DNA of 64,000 nt from contig QCKM01000001.1 in NCBI GenBank assembly GCA_003215335.1, positions 186,001-250,000 on the forward strand. Direction: 5' to 3'. Both the position numbers and the translations under genes were made by a program. Positions 19,602-28,245 of the stretch are shown here, one piece after another. The notes beneath the pieces were generated by a model. That model had not been told where the DNA came from, ran no database searches, and saw only the letters and a list, made by a program, of their open reading frames with translations. The stretch's first letter is position 1; every line of letters starts with the position of its first letter. Origin of the DNA: Prochlorococcus sp. AG-409-P01. Lineage in GTDB: Bacteria > Cyanobacteriota > Cyanobacteriia > PCC-6307 > Cyanobiaceae.

Positions 19602-21383
19602 TCAACTTGCAGATATTTCTCCTGCCAGTTCATTTCTGAGGTCCTCTATGAGAATCAACTTTGACTGACGCTTGGATCTGTCAAATAGCTCTACTTTGCC
19701 TTCTTGTGCATCTCTGCCAACAACGACTCGCCAAGGTATTCCTATTAGGTCAGCATCTTTGAACTTCACCCCTGCGCGTTCTTTTCTGTCGTCAATGAGG
19801 ACGTCAATTCCTGCTTCCTTTAGTTCTTGGTAAAGCTTTTCGCCAAGTTGATTTTGAATTTGATCCTGCATATTTGCAATTACAACAATTACCTCGTAAG
19901 GAGCAATTGAAACAGGCCAGCTAATTCCCGCCTCGTCGTGATGCTGCTCAATCGAAGCTTGAGCGAGTCGAGAGATGCCTATTCCATAACAGCCCATAAA
20001 AAAGGATTGTTCTTTCCCCTCTTCGCTAGTGAAACTTGCTCCTAATGATTGAGAGTATTTGGTTCCTAGTTGAAAGATGTGTCCAATTTCTATGCCACGA
20101 CATTCTATGAGTTTTTGGGTTTGGTCATGGACGCAAGAATCACCTTCTTGTGCCTTGCGAAGATCGGCGCTTAAGGGTATCCCTCCTAAATCGTTCCAGT
20201 TGCATATTCGATGTTTATTTTTTTCATTCGCACCACATACAAAGTTTTTGATTTCTGTTGCTGTTTTGTCGGCGATTCGAAAGAAGTCCTCCTTCCACTT
20301 CTTTGCTCCGCTAAGACACATGTCATTTAGATCAGGACCTATGGCGCCAAAAGGCCATTGTTGTAAGCCTTGAGCAGAAATCTTTTCGGGAGTGATAAGT
20401 GATAAATCAATTACTGCCTTGCCTAGATGGATGATTAAATTGTTGATTAGTTTTACTTCGTTAAGATCTTGGTCACCTCTTATGCTGACAATTACTGGTT
20501 GTATTTGGTTGTCTTCAAGTTCTGCAATTAACAAGATTACTTTTATTATTTGGGAGGAATCAATACTTAGGCTTGAGCATAGAGTTTCTATTCTTCCATC
20601 TTTTTCTGTTTCGAAAGAATCAGGTTTCTTCTCTAATAGTGGTATTGCTTTGGGGGGAATAGATATAGCCTTCTCTTGATTTGCAGCATACTTGCCATCA
20701 TTGCTTAGAAGAATTAAGTCTTCTCCATTCTCTGCTTTAACCATATATTCCTGGGATGCAGCACCACCTATTGCTCCACTGTCGGCATCTACTGCGACTG
20801 TATCTAGTCCACACCGAGAGAAAATACGTCTATAAGCAGCATCCATTTCTGTATAAGTTGATTTCAAGCTTGATTCATCTGCATGGAATGAATATGCATC
20901 TTTCATAATGAATTCTCTGCTTCTCATTAGCCCAAACCTTGGCCGTATTTCATCTCGGAATTTGCTTTGAATTTGATAGAGCGTTATTGGTAGTTGCCGA
21001 TAAGAGCAAATAAGGTCTCCTGCCAGGCTGGTGATTACTTCTTCATGGGTTGGCCCTAAACCCAGTTCCCTACCTTGTCTGTCTTTTAGGTGGAACATAA
21101 TGCCTTCGCCGGCTGTATAGCCTTGCCATCTGCCACTGCGTTCCCAAAGGTCTGATGGTTGAAGTTGGGGTAAAAGAGTTTGTAGAGCACCTGTACTATC
21201 GAGTTCTTGCTGAACGATGCGTGTAATTTTTTGCAGTACCTTCCACATCAGAGGAAGATAGGCATATATGCCTGCTGAAACTCTTCTGATATAGCCAGCT
21301 CTTAGAAGTAACTGATGAGAGGGTATCTCTGCGTCAGCGGGGATAGACCTCAGCGTCACCAGCATTAGGCGGGAGACGCGCAT
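19602..21383 (-). CDS. proS: Prolyl-tRNA synthetase (bacterial type)
   Basis: 593 residues. It has class II motif 1 around residues 45-75, motif 2 (FRDEIRPRFGLMRSREFIMKD) near 140-160, and motif 3 (GCYGIGISRL) near 445. The inserted editing domain, which clears Ala-tRNA-Pro, lies between motifs 2 and 3 (residues about 220-400), so this is the prokaryote-like form. The C-terminal anticodon-binding domain follows (VIVVIANMQDQIQ to DRKERAGVKFKDADLIGIPW). Confidence 0.96.
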   Translation of the reverse strand: MRVSRLMLVTLRSIPADAEIPSHQLLLRAGYIRRVSAGIYAYLPLMWKVLQKITRIVQQELDSTGALQTLLPQLQPSDLWERSGRWQGYTAGEGIMFHLKDRQGRELGLGPTHEEVITSLAGDLICSYRQLPITLYQIQSKFRDEIRPRFGLMRSREFIMKDAYSFHADESSLKSTYTEMDAAYRRIFSRCGLDTVAVDADSGAIGGAASQEYMVKAENGEDLILLSNDGKYAANQEKAISIPPKAIPLLEKKPDSFETEKDGRIETLCSSLSIDSSQIIKVILLIAELEDNQIQPVIVSIRGDQDLNEVKLINNLIIHLGKAVIDLSLITPEKISAQGLQQWPFGAIGPDLNDMCLSGAKKWKEDFFRIADKTATEIKNFVCGANEKNKHRICNWNDLGGIPLSADLRKAQEGDSCVHDQTQKLIECRGIEIGHIFQLGTKYSQSLGASFTSEEGKEQSFFMGCYGIGISRLAQASIEQHHDEAGISWPVSIAPYEVIVVIANMQDQIQNQLGEKLYQELKEAGIDVLIDDRKERAGVKFKDADLIGIPWRVVVGRDAQEGKVELFDRSKRQSKLILIEDLRNELAGEISAS

Positions 21384-21528
21384 AAATCAAATAAAGCGAT
21401 AAGTCCGGAAGATACCACTCCGTAAGAATATGTCGATTACAAAATTGGTCAAAGAAGCGTAAACGATCTCAGAGAAATGAGTCTCAACTGCTATGGTCTG
21501 TCAACTTTATCCGCCCTGAGGTGTAGCA

Positions 21529-21999
21529 ATGTTTTCCAGGTCGGCAAATTCTGGTTCTTCATCTGATTCGAGCTCATTTTCGGACTTGCCAAGAGAGGTG
21601 CAGTCCCTTATGGCCCAGTCTGATGCACTTGTTGGAATAGATGACGTTCAACGATCTCTTAATCGGTCGAGGGCATCTGTATATCGTTACACCAATACTG
21701 ACCCACGGAATCTGAACCCTCCTTTTAATCCTCGTAAATTAAATCCTGAATTTAGAAGTGATCAGAAAGATCCACTTCTTTTTCACCCAAATGAAGTGGC
21801 TCGCTTTGCAAAGGACATTTTGAGGATAAAGGAGGTGACTGTTGAAGTTTTAAATTCTCCTTCTACTGCAACTCAGCAGGTCCTTGGTTCAATACTCGAA
21901 GAGCTTCGCTTCATAAGAAAGAGACTTGAAGGGGTTAGCCCTAATGAGCCTTTGCAAGTCGATGTTTTTCGCGGAGGGGAGGATCGTCCCGCTGCATGA
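21529..21999 (+). CDS. Conserved picocyanobacterial protein with a helix-turn-helix-like segment
   Basis: 156 residues. A Ser-rich N-terminus is followed by VGIDDVQRSLNRSRASVYRYTNTD (about 36-59), which reads like a helix-turn-helix of the resolvase/MerR kind, with the recognition helix in SRASVYRY. A basic Pro/Asn-rich region (LNPPFNPRKLNPEF) and a helical C-terminus follow. It may be a DNA-binding regulator; there is no direct evidence. It lies 145 bases from proS, divergently. Confidence 0.66.
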   Translation: MFSRSANSGSSSDSSSFSDLPREVQSLMAQSDALVGIDDVQRSLNRSRASVYRYTNTDPRNLNPPFNPRKLNPEFRSDQKDPLLFHPNEVARFAKDILRIKEVTVEVLNSPSTATQQVLGSILEELRFIRKRLEGVSPNEPLQVDVFRGGEDRPAA

Positions 22000-22124
22000 T
22001 TTGTAGTGCGATGACAGAATGAACAAAGCTTTTGTTATGAGTCCAACCATCGGTTCATATAAAAGTTGCTCAAGATTGTCAGGAATTACTTTGTCAATCT
22101 CGGGTTGTCCCCATTACTCCTTGC

Positions 22125-22448
22125 ATGGACCCTGAACCCGCACCCTTCTCAAGCTCATTTTGCAGAGAAAAACAGAGTCTTATCTCTAATGATGAATTTG
22201 CCTTAGTTGATCGTGAGGAAGAATATTCTTTAAGTTTGAGTGGTCCTAGGATTGCGTTGATGGGTTTGACCATAGCCATCGCAACTATTGGAATTCCCCT
22301 TGCAGCAGTCTTGACTGACCGGCCATTGGGAGGGGCGACCATGGTCCCAACTTCATTGGACAGTTATGGATCTAACCCCTCTCACCCCCTCTCCTTCTCC
22401 AGGATTGGTCAATCTGATAGTAGAGATCCCCGCGGGGAGCAGGAATAA
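22125..22448 (+). CDS. Possible small membrane protein overlapping the second ppa
   Basis: 107 residues: a polar N-terminus, one clear membrane helix ([24 protein letters not shown], about 46-65), and a Ser/Pro-rich tail. Its last 83 bases overlap the start of the downstream pyrophosphatase in another frame. The TM region looks like a genuine protein, and the 350 bases before ppa would otherwise be empty. The overlap and the odd tail make the 3' end uncertain. Confidence 0.5.
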   Translation: MDPEPAPFSSSFCREKQSLISNDEFALVDREEEYSLSLSGPRIALMGLTIAIATIGIPLAAVLTDRPLGGATMVPTSLDSYGSNPSHPLSFSRIGQSDSRDPRGEQE

Positions 22449-22896
22449 ATATGAATATTTCGCGGAGGCTGGAGTTATGGCTCTGGATAGAGTTCTTCAT
22501 TCTTCGGTGAGATATCCATTTGACTATGGGTTTGTCCCAAATACTTTGGCTGAAGATGGTGCCCCTTTAGATGCGATGGTAATTATGGAAGAACCTACAT
22601 TTGCTGGCTGCTTAATTAAGGCAAGACCAATTGGGCTTCTAGATATGCATGATTCAGGTGCATATGACGGAAAATTGTTGTGTGTGCCTTCGGCAGACCC
22701 TCGTCAAACTTCTATTAAAAGTATTCGGCAGATAGCACCAAATCAATTGGAAGATGTTGCTGAGTTTTTTCGCACCTATAAGAGCTTGGAAGGAAGAGTG
22801 ATTGAGATCGATGGTTGGAGAGATTTTGATGCGGTCGAACCATTGATTGAGAGCTGTAAAGCCGCTGCGATAGTGCAATCAAAAAAACTGATCTAG
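22366..22896 (+). CDS. ppa: Inorganic pyrophosphatase, family I, divergent copy with altered metal site
   Basis: 176 residues. The sequence is clearly cyanobacterial family I ([40 protein letters not shown]). However, the metal-binding DGDPxD motif reads EDGAPLD, so the middle Asp that binds catalytic magnesium in E. coli Ppa is Ala. The other Asp, the Lys and the Tyr residues are kept. It may be slow, structural, or regulatory, with the copy at 6137 doing the main work. It overlaps a small upstream frame. Confidence 0.85.
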   Translation: MDLTPLTPSPSPGLVNLIVEIPAGSRNKYEYFAEAGVMALDRVLHSSVRYPFDYGFVPNTLAEDGAPLDAMVIMEEPTFAGCLIKARPIGLLDMHDSGAYDGKLLCVPSADPRQTSIKSIRQIAPNQLEDVAEFFRTYKSLEGRVIEIDGWRDFDAVEPLIESCKAAAIVQSKKLI

Positions 22897-22933
22897 CAGA
22901 TCTTTATTGTTGTATATTCAAATTTTTAAATTC

Positions 22934-23296
22934 ATGAACTGTCAGGTGCAAATTTATAGCTATTCACGTTGTTCAACTTGTAGGAAGGCTATTTCATGGC
23001 TTGAGTTAAATGAAATAAGCTTTGAAGCTTTTGACATCGTAAAGAGTCCTCCTACTAAAGACCTTTTAGAAAAGGCACTCAAAGAACTTCCTACTCGCAA
23101 CTCACTTTTTAATACAAGTGGACTCAGTTATCGGGCATTGGGAGCCTCAGTGGTTAAAGCAATGAATGATGATGAGGTGGTTGACGCGCTTTTTGCTGAT
23201 GGAAAGCTAATAAAGAGACCTTTTTTGATTACTGACAAAGGTGAGTTCTTGATAGGTTTTAAGCCAGAGGTTTGGTCTGATTTGTTGCTGAACTGA
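22934..23296 (+). CDS. ArsC/Spx/YffB-family thioredoxin-fold protein
   Basis: 120 residues from the ATG at 22934. The thioredoxin fold has a CSTC redox pair near residue 14 (SYSRCSTCRKAISWL), and KRPFLITDKGEFLIGFKPEVW closes it as in YffB/ArsC-like proteins. These either reduce arsenate with glutathione or, like Spx, act on RNA polymerase; the ArsC Arg triad is not obvious, so function is open. Its last 38 bases overlap the 3' end of the gene on the other strand. Confidence 0.8.
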   Translation: MNCQVQIYSYSRCSTCRKAISWLELNEISFEAFDIVKSPPTKDLLEKALKELPTRNSLFNTSGLSYRALGASVVKAMNDDEVVDALFADGKLIKRPFLITDKGEFLIGFKPEVWSDLLLN

Positions 23297-24755
23297 AGTT
23301 AAGACCATCTAATTCTGTTATTAATTCTTCTACACCACCTTGATCCTTAAGTTTACGGAAACTGGACCTTTTGAACTCTTCAAGGAAGGTCACTATTAGC
23401 TCTTGGCTACGTTCCAGTACTGGGGCGCTTTCCATAGCGCGAGCAAGCTCTTCCCAAAAACGGTCTAAAGTCTCTACACCTAATTTTTCTAGCATTAAGT
23501 CCTTGCGGCCTATTTTTTTACCTGCATTTTGAGAGATATCCAGAATGGCATCTATCATTCCTGCTGCAAGTTGATAACTTACAACTGATTCTGCTTTCTC
23601 GACAACAGAAAGACCCTTTAAAGGGCTTGGCACAATGGTTCCTTCCATACTCCTTTGTAAGGCATGGCCGAATAGAGCGACTAGTTGAGGCCGCATGCTT
23701 GGCCCTACTTGAGTAAGCAAAACTGGTAGCCAAAGACGAAGTAATTCGGTTATTTCACGCTCTTCTTTTGACTCGACTGATTGATGACTGCATAGGCTCC
23801 GAATACGTTGAGGGAGCCTTGGCGAGAGAATGACGCCCTGCATGGCATCTACAACACGGACTGTAAAAACTTCAAAAAGTTCCAATGCCAATAGTGCTAC
23901 TACGCCTCTACTGATCACAGCGCGAAGAGGTTCTAATTGAATTAGGGCTGCATTTGAAAGTCTTTCTGTAACTGGGACGAGCCTAAGTAATCTCCAGAAA
24001 GGGATGATGAGTGGTAGATCTATCCATCTCCTAAGGAGGGACTCTCGCCACGAAATGCCTGGAAATCGAACCTTAAGCCTTAGCGCCCTGATGAGAATGT
24101 CTAATAGAAAGAGGAGTTGAAATGGTGCGTCAACTTTCCAGGACAAATCAATGGGCTGGCCATTCAAATTTATTGTTCTTATATAATTTTTTTCTAGTAG
24201 AGGTAAAACTTGAGCTCTCCAAAAGATACGTTCCTCTTTCCAATTTAGACTGGCCAAATATTGTGCGTTAAAAAGATATGTAGAAGCTTCTTTTGCAGAT
24301 TTGGTTTGTGCTTTGGCTTTGAGAATGACTCTGAGCTTCTCAAGATTTGCAGGGTTCACAAAAAGATTTTTCTGGAATATTTGATTACCTAGAACAACCT
24401 GTTTTTTTATTAATTCTCGAGATGATTTGCTGTCAATGCCTTCCCTTGCTGCAGTGCGATCAAGCCGGTTGAAATGAGTGATAAATTCTTGAGTCTCTTT
24501 TTTGGGCTGGATACCTTTTATCTGATCATAGAAAGGAGTGATATCAGGAAGCCATGTCAAAGGAACTACTAGAGAAACTGATGGAATTGGAAAGAGAGTG
24601 CGATTTAACCAGAAATTCCGTAAATGGATATAGGTGATGTCAAAGATGACCCAGCTGACATTTGCAGCAGCCAAAATCGCAACAACTTGATCCCAGCGGT
24701 TCCATAGCTTTCTCTGTGGAGAAGGTCTTAAGTCTTGCCATCGAGGTCGAACCAT
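23259..24755 (-). CDS. Conserved cyanobacterial membrane protein, possibly ion-channel-related
   Basis: 498 residues, family not firmly recognised. There are hydrophobic segments at about 24-45 and 60-75, and two further ones at about 208-222 and 240-262 (FQLLFLLDILIRALRLK, then WIDLPLIIPFWRLLRLV). The latter pattern, a Asp-Ile segment followed by a Phe-Trp-Arg-Leu-Leu-Arg-rich one, recalls S3-S4 of voltage-gated channels, but the pore is missing. The last 200 residues are soluble and helical. Overlaps the ArsC-like gene tail-to-tail by 38 bases; divergent from lepB. Confidence 0.68.
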   Translation of the reverse strand: MVRPRWQDLRPSPQRKLWNRWDQVVAILAAANVSWVIFDITYIHLRNFWLNRTLFPIPSVSLVVPLTWLPDITPFYDQIKGIQPKKETQEFITHFNRLDRTAAREGIDSKSSRELIKKQVVLGNQIFQKNLFVNPANLEKLRVILKAKAQTKSAKEASTYLFNAQYLASLNWKEERIFWRAQVLPLLEKNYIRTINLNGQPIDLSWKVDAPFQLLFLLDILIRALRLKVRFPGISWRESLLRRWIDLPLIIPFWRLLRLVPVTERLSNAALIQLEPLRAVISRGVVALLALELFEVFTVRVVDAMQGVILSPRLPQRIRSLCSHQSVESKEEREITELLRLWLPVLLTQVGPSMRPQLVALFGHALQRSMEGTIVPSPLKGLSVVEKAESVVSYQLAAGMIDAILDISQNAGKKIGRKDLMLEKLGVETLDRFWEELARAMESAPVLERSQELIVTFLEEFKRSSFRKLKDQGGVEELITELDGLNFSSATNQTKPLA

Positions 24756-24836
24756 GGCCAGGAAGCTTTCATGTCACGCTAAACCTTTCATGATTCTCCG
24801 CCTATGGTTGACTATTGAATTAAAGTCAAATCTAAT

Positions 24837-25568
24837 TTGATCAAATCTCCCGAAGAAGATGCTCGTCAATCCGAAGGTCATCGGTTGAATCAGGGAGGAC
24901 CTAATTCAAAATCAAATCCCTTTTGGGACTTTTGGGGTCCAGTTTTTTTTACCCTGATCCTCTATTCAGCCATTAGGCATTACCTCGTTGAGGCAAGGTA
25001 TATCCCTTCGGGATCCATGCTCCCAGGACTTCAGATTCAAGACAGGCTGTTAATTGAAAAAATTACTTTTAGGAGTAGATCGCCTCGCCGAGGAGAAATT
25101 GTTGTTTTCAATTCTCCTTATGGATTTGATAAGGCTCTTGAAAACTATAAAAGGAGATCCAATATTCATTGTGCACTTTGGAATTTCCCTTTAGTTGCTT
25201 TGATCCCTGGATTAGGCGATTCATCCTGTGATGCCTATATAAAACGAGTGGTGGGGGTTGCGGGTGATCATGTCTTCGTCAACTCAAAGGGAGAGGTCAT
25301 ACTGAATGGTCAGAGTATTGATGAGGTTTACGTCAGTAACCCTTGTATTGTTAACAGAATGGTGCAGAACCAATGTTTGACGATGAATATGAAAGTCCCC
25401 AAAGGTCACGTGATTGTTCTTGGTGATAATCGCCGGAATAGCTGGGACAGTCGCTTTTGGCCTGGGGGGGGATTGCTGCCGGAACGAGAGATTATTGGAC
25501 GGGCTATATGGAGATTTTGGCCAATAAACCGAATTGGTTTGCTTACCCTTCCAGGCCACAGGAAATAA
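24837..25568 (+). CDS. lepB: Signal peptidase I
   Basis: 243 residues. Cleaves export signals at the outer face of the inner membrane. One N-terminal anchor (FWGPVFFTLILYSAIRHYL, about 33-51) is followed by the catalytic Ser in YIPSGSMLP, the catalytic Lys in IKRVVGVAGDHV, and GDNRRNSWDSRFWPGG (box E). The TTG at 24837 is the likely start. Its last 26 bases overlap the convergent dihydroorotase-like gene. Confidence 0.94.
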   Translation: MIKSPEEDARQSEGHRLNQGGPNSKSNPFWDFWGPVFFTLILYSAIRHYLVEARYIPSGSMLPGLQIQDRLLIEKITFRSRSPRRGEIVVFNSPYGFDKALENYKRRSNIHCALWNFPLVALIPGLGDSSCDAYIKRVVGVAGDHVFVNSKGEVILNGQSIDEVYVSNPCIVNRMVQNQCLTMNMKVPKGHVIVLGDNRRNSWDSRFWPGGGLLPEREIIGRAIWRFWPINRIGLLTLPGHRK

Positions 25569-26799
25569 CCTTTCCAAGAACTTCTTTCCCTAGAAGAGGT
25601 TGATTGGATGCTTTGGGAGCGCAAAGATCGTTCCTATTTGGTATCCAGCTCTTTTTAGGATCGAATAACAGCCATCTGTTGCTTCCTGTCTCGAGAGATT
25701 CCTCTTTTAAACAAAGCATTCTTGACGGGCCAAAACTCAGCACTTTCCACAGTGATTCGATTGACCATCCTTGATTGACTACTAGTTTTTGCCAAAGTGA
25801 TGGGAGAACGACGTTATGACCAGCCAATCCAGGCATCCGTTGGTCGGCTGGTAACTGACTTTCTTCTTCATCCATTGGGATTGCATTTACTGCAACTGCG
25901 GTGAGGTCTCCTTCTTGTAATCCTTTAATGAGGGCTGCCTGATCTTTTTTATTGCCAAGGGAGGGACAAACTGTCCAGCCAAGATCTGTCGGAGTAAGTG
26001 AGCCATTATCAGCAATAAGGTGCCACCAATCCACACTTGCCATTGGATCAATTGGAGAAGAACTAAGCATTTCAACTCCTTCAGCAGTAGACAGATTCAT
26101 TATTCTGATTCTTCTTTTTGGAAATTGTTGCTGTAGCTGCAGCAAGTCTCCTAGTGGGAGTGTTTCGGTGGCAATCGGATCTGGTGACCAGCCTGCTCTA
26201 AGAACCTCGACTCCTTCTCTCACAATTCCATTGCCTTGAATGCTTTTGTTTCTAGCTGCGAGGAGAATGGGATTCTTGCCCATTTCGCCAAGTAAAAGAC
26301 CTTTCTGAAGAATTGTCAGAGAGGGTGTCCAATTATCTTCTGATAGCCCTAATGCGCCATTCTCAAGGAGATCAGCGTGAGGCGACAACTCTCTTCCTTC
26401 TCCATTAAGACTGAAACTTCCCCATAGATGAATCTTTACGTCGCTATTAGCATTTGAGAAGCCTATGAGTCGATCTGGTTGATCACGCCAAGAAGGGCTT
26501 CTAGGCAGTAAAGCAATTTGACCGTAACCCGATAATGAAGCTGCATTCCTTAGACTTTGGAGTGTTTCACTTCTGCCTCCTATAGCTTCTTCTAGGACTG
26601 AATGTGGATCAACTAGGCAAGGTGCAAGGAGTTTTTCAGGACATGATTGCGCTATAAGTCCTAGCTTTTTGCCTACTTCTCTGGCCTCTTCGCCAAAGGC
26701 TTGTAATTTCCCTTTGTTTATGAGGACCGAATCATTCGAAACTTTTTTGTTGGATCCTTTAAGGACTCTGACGGGGTCCATTAAGAGTGACTCAGGCAT
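25543..26799 (-). CDS. Dihydroorotase-like protein, catalytic residues lost (PyrX/pseudo-DHOase)
   Basis: 418 residues, with the overall layout of the cyclic amidohydrolase PyrC. The catalytic set is missing: the metal-binding HxH is replaced (CLVDPHSVLEE), the second-sphere His in AHxSTAEGV has become Asn (IMNLSTAEGVE), and the catalytic Asp loop (usually AxDHAPH) reads AVNAIPMDEEE. Active dihydroorotase cannot be expected. Pseudo-DHOases serve as structural partners of aspartate transcarbamoylase in other bacteria, which is the best guess here. A real pyrC should lie elsewhere. The gene directly follows, on the same strand, a phosphatase gene. Confidence 0.83.
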   Translation of the reverse strand: MPESLLMDPVRVLKGSNKKVSNDSVLINKGKLQAFGEEAREVGKKLGLIAQSCPEKLLAPCLVDPHSVLEEAIGGRSETLQSLRNAASLSGYGQIALLPRSPSWRDQPDRLIGFSNANSDVKIHLWGSFSLNGEGRELSPHADLLENGALGLSEDNWTPSLTILQKGLLLGEMGKNPILLAARNKSIQGNGIVREGVEVLRAGWSPDPIATETLPLGDLLQLQQQFPKRRIRIMNLSTAEGVEMLSSSPIDPMASVDWWHLIADNGSLTPTDLGWTVCPSLGNKKDQAALIKGLQEGDLTAVAVNAIPMDEEESQLPADQRMPGLAGHNVVLPSLWQKLVVNQGWSIESLWKVLSFGPSRMLCLKEESLETGSNRWLLFDPKKSWIPNRNDLCAPKASNQPLLGKEVLGKVISCGLEG

Positions 26800-26804
26800 G
26801 AGAT

Positions 26805-28136
26805 TTAGAGCGCTCCTGCCGCAGTCCGATCAATCAAGCCTCCTAGATGAGATGTGAGGTTAAGACAAGTCACAACAGCAGGTTGGCCTGAATCGACTGA
26901 GATGTCGACGATGGTGATGCCACCATTTCCTTGCTTGATTGTCCAAATGTCGGCTGGGGACAGCCCCAGGAGATGGCAAAGAATAGTTTTATTCACAGCA
27001 TCATGGGCGACTACGAGTGCTGTTTCATGAGGGGCAAGCCTGGAGCAAAGCATGTTCCAGGTTTCAACTGAACGCTCCCAGACTTCATGGATTGTTTCTC
27101 CTTCAGGCATTTTTACGATTTCAGGAGAATATTTCCATTTTTCAAGAAGGTCGGGCCATTTTGTTTTGATTTCTGACTCAAGTTTTCCTTCCCAAAGTCC
27201 ATGGCCTATTTCTACTAGGCCTTCGGATTCTGATAAATGTATTCCTGGATGCGATTGCAAGATAGCCTCTGCAGTTTGCTTGGGCCTGCTCATGGAGCTG
27301 GTGAAGGCTTTGTCGATTTGTACAAGACGTAGGAGTTCTCCTGCCGCAAGAGCCTGTGCTTTCCCCTTCTCATTTAGCGGGATATCTATTTGACCTTGAA
27401 AACGACCTTGTTGATTCCAATCAGTTTCACCATGCCTAACTAAGATCAGTCGGGCAGTACCTCCTTTGCTGGGCAATGAAGGATTTAGATGCCCGATATT
27501 ATTTAGACATTCAATTTGAGCTTGATAAGGTTTTTGATTGTGCGAGTTTAAATTGCAAACAGACAGAGAGGCATTGTTTAGCTTAAGTCGCCTAAATCCA
27601 TTATTTGGCTCTCCTAATAGGACTAGTATTAAGCAGCGAAGAATTGCATTGTGAGCAACAATAAGGATCGTTTCATCTTTTTCAATAGGATGTTTTTCAA
27701 GGAGGCTGTTTAAGAATGTTTTTGCCTGACGAATGAGCTCTTCATATGGTTTATATGTACTTCCATTATTCCTTTCTAGAACAAGTCTTTCTGGGTGTGT
27801 TTGCCAGATTTTATAGGCCTCAGGGAATTTATTCTTTAATTGATCAATCGTCAGACCTGACCAAGGAGTTACATCTATCTCAAGTAGTCCTTCATCATAG
27901 ATAGGCATTAGTTTGTCTGAACGACTTTCTAGTAACTTTTCAGTAGTTGCGACAGCTCTTTGAAGAGGAGAGCTGTAGATGGCTGAAAGAGGCACCTCTG
28001 CAATGGCTTCTCCGGCTTGAAGAGCTTGTTCCTCACCCTCTTTTGTTAGGTAGGCAAGATCACTACGGCCTTGAATCCTTTTTTCGCAGTTGAAGCTGCT
28101 AAGGCCATGCCGAACTAGAAGTAGGCGCAAGGTCAC
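26805..28136 (-). CDS. Tandem histidine phosphatase (phosphoglycerate-mutase-like), two domains
   Basis: 443 residues in two homologous halves. Half 1 starts LLLVRHGLSSFN; half 2 starts LILVRHGETDWNQ near residue 231. Each has the phosphate-binding RHG, the later Glu (EGLLEID / EGLVEIGHG) and the second catalytic His (IVAHNAIL / VVAHDAVN), so both look active. It could be a 2,3-bisphosphoglycerate-independent-type phosphatase, a cobalamin-tail phosphatase (CobC-like) or a sugar phosphatase; the substrate is unknown. It ends five bases from the start of the dihydroorotase-like gene on the same strand, so the two are probably co-transcribed. Confidence 0.85.
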   Translation of the reverse strand: MTLRLLLVRHGLSSFNCEKRIQGRSDLAYLTKEGEEQALQAGEAIAEVPLSAIYSSPLQRAVATTEKLLESRSDKLMPIYDEGLLEIDVTPWSGLTIDQLKNKFPEAYKIWQTHPERLVLERNNGSTYKPYEELIRQAKTFLNSLLEKHPIEKDETILIVAHNAILRCLILVLLGEPNNGFRRLKLNNASLSVCNLNSHNQKPYQAQIECLNNIGHLNPSLPSKGGTARLILVRHGETDWNQQGRFQGQIDIPLNEKGKAQALAAGELLRLVQIDKAFTSSMSRPKQTAEAILQSHPGIHLSESEGLVEIGHGLWEGKLESEIKTKWPDLLEKWKYSPEIVKMPEGETIHEVWERSVETWNMLCSRLAPHETALVVAHDAVNKTILCHLLGLSPADIWTIKQGNGGITIVDISVDSGQPAVVTCLNLTSHLGGLIDRTAAGAL

Positions 28137-28245
28137 GGAAGGAAATGTTGCGGAGTAGTCATCGTATGGGCTATCAGTCTCTGTAAGGTTACGAAACTAA
28201 GGAGTATCAGTTTTTGTTGACTTCTGGTAATTGAGAAAGTTTTCT

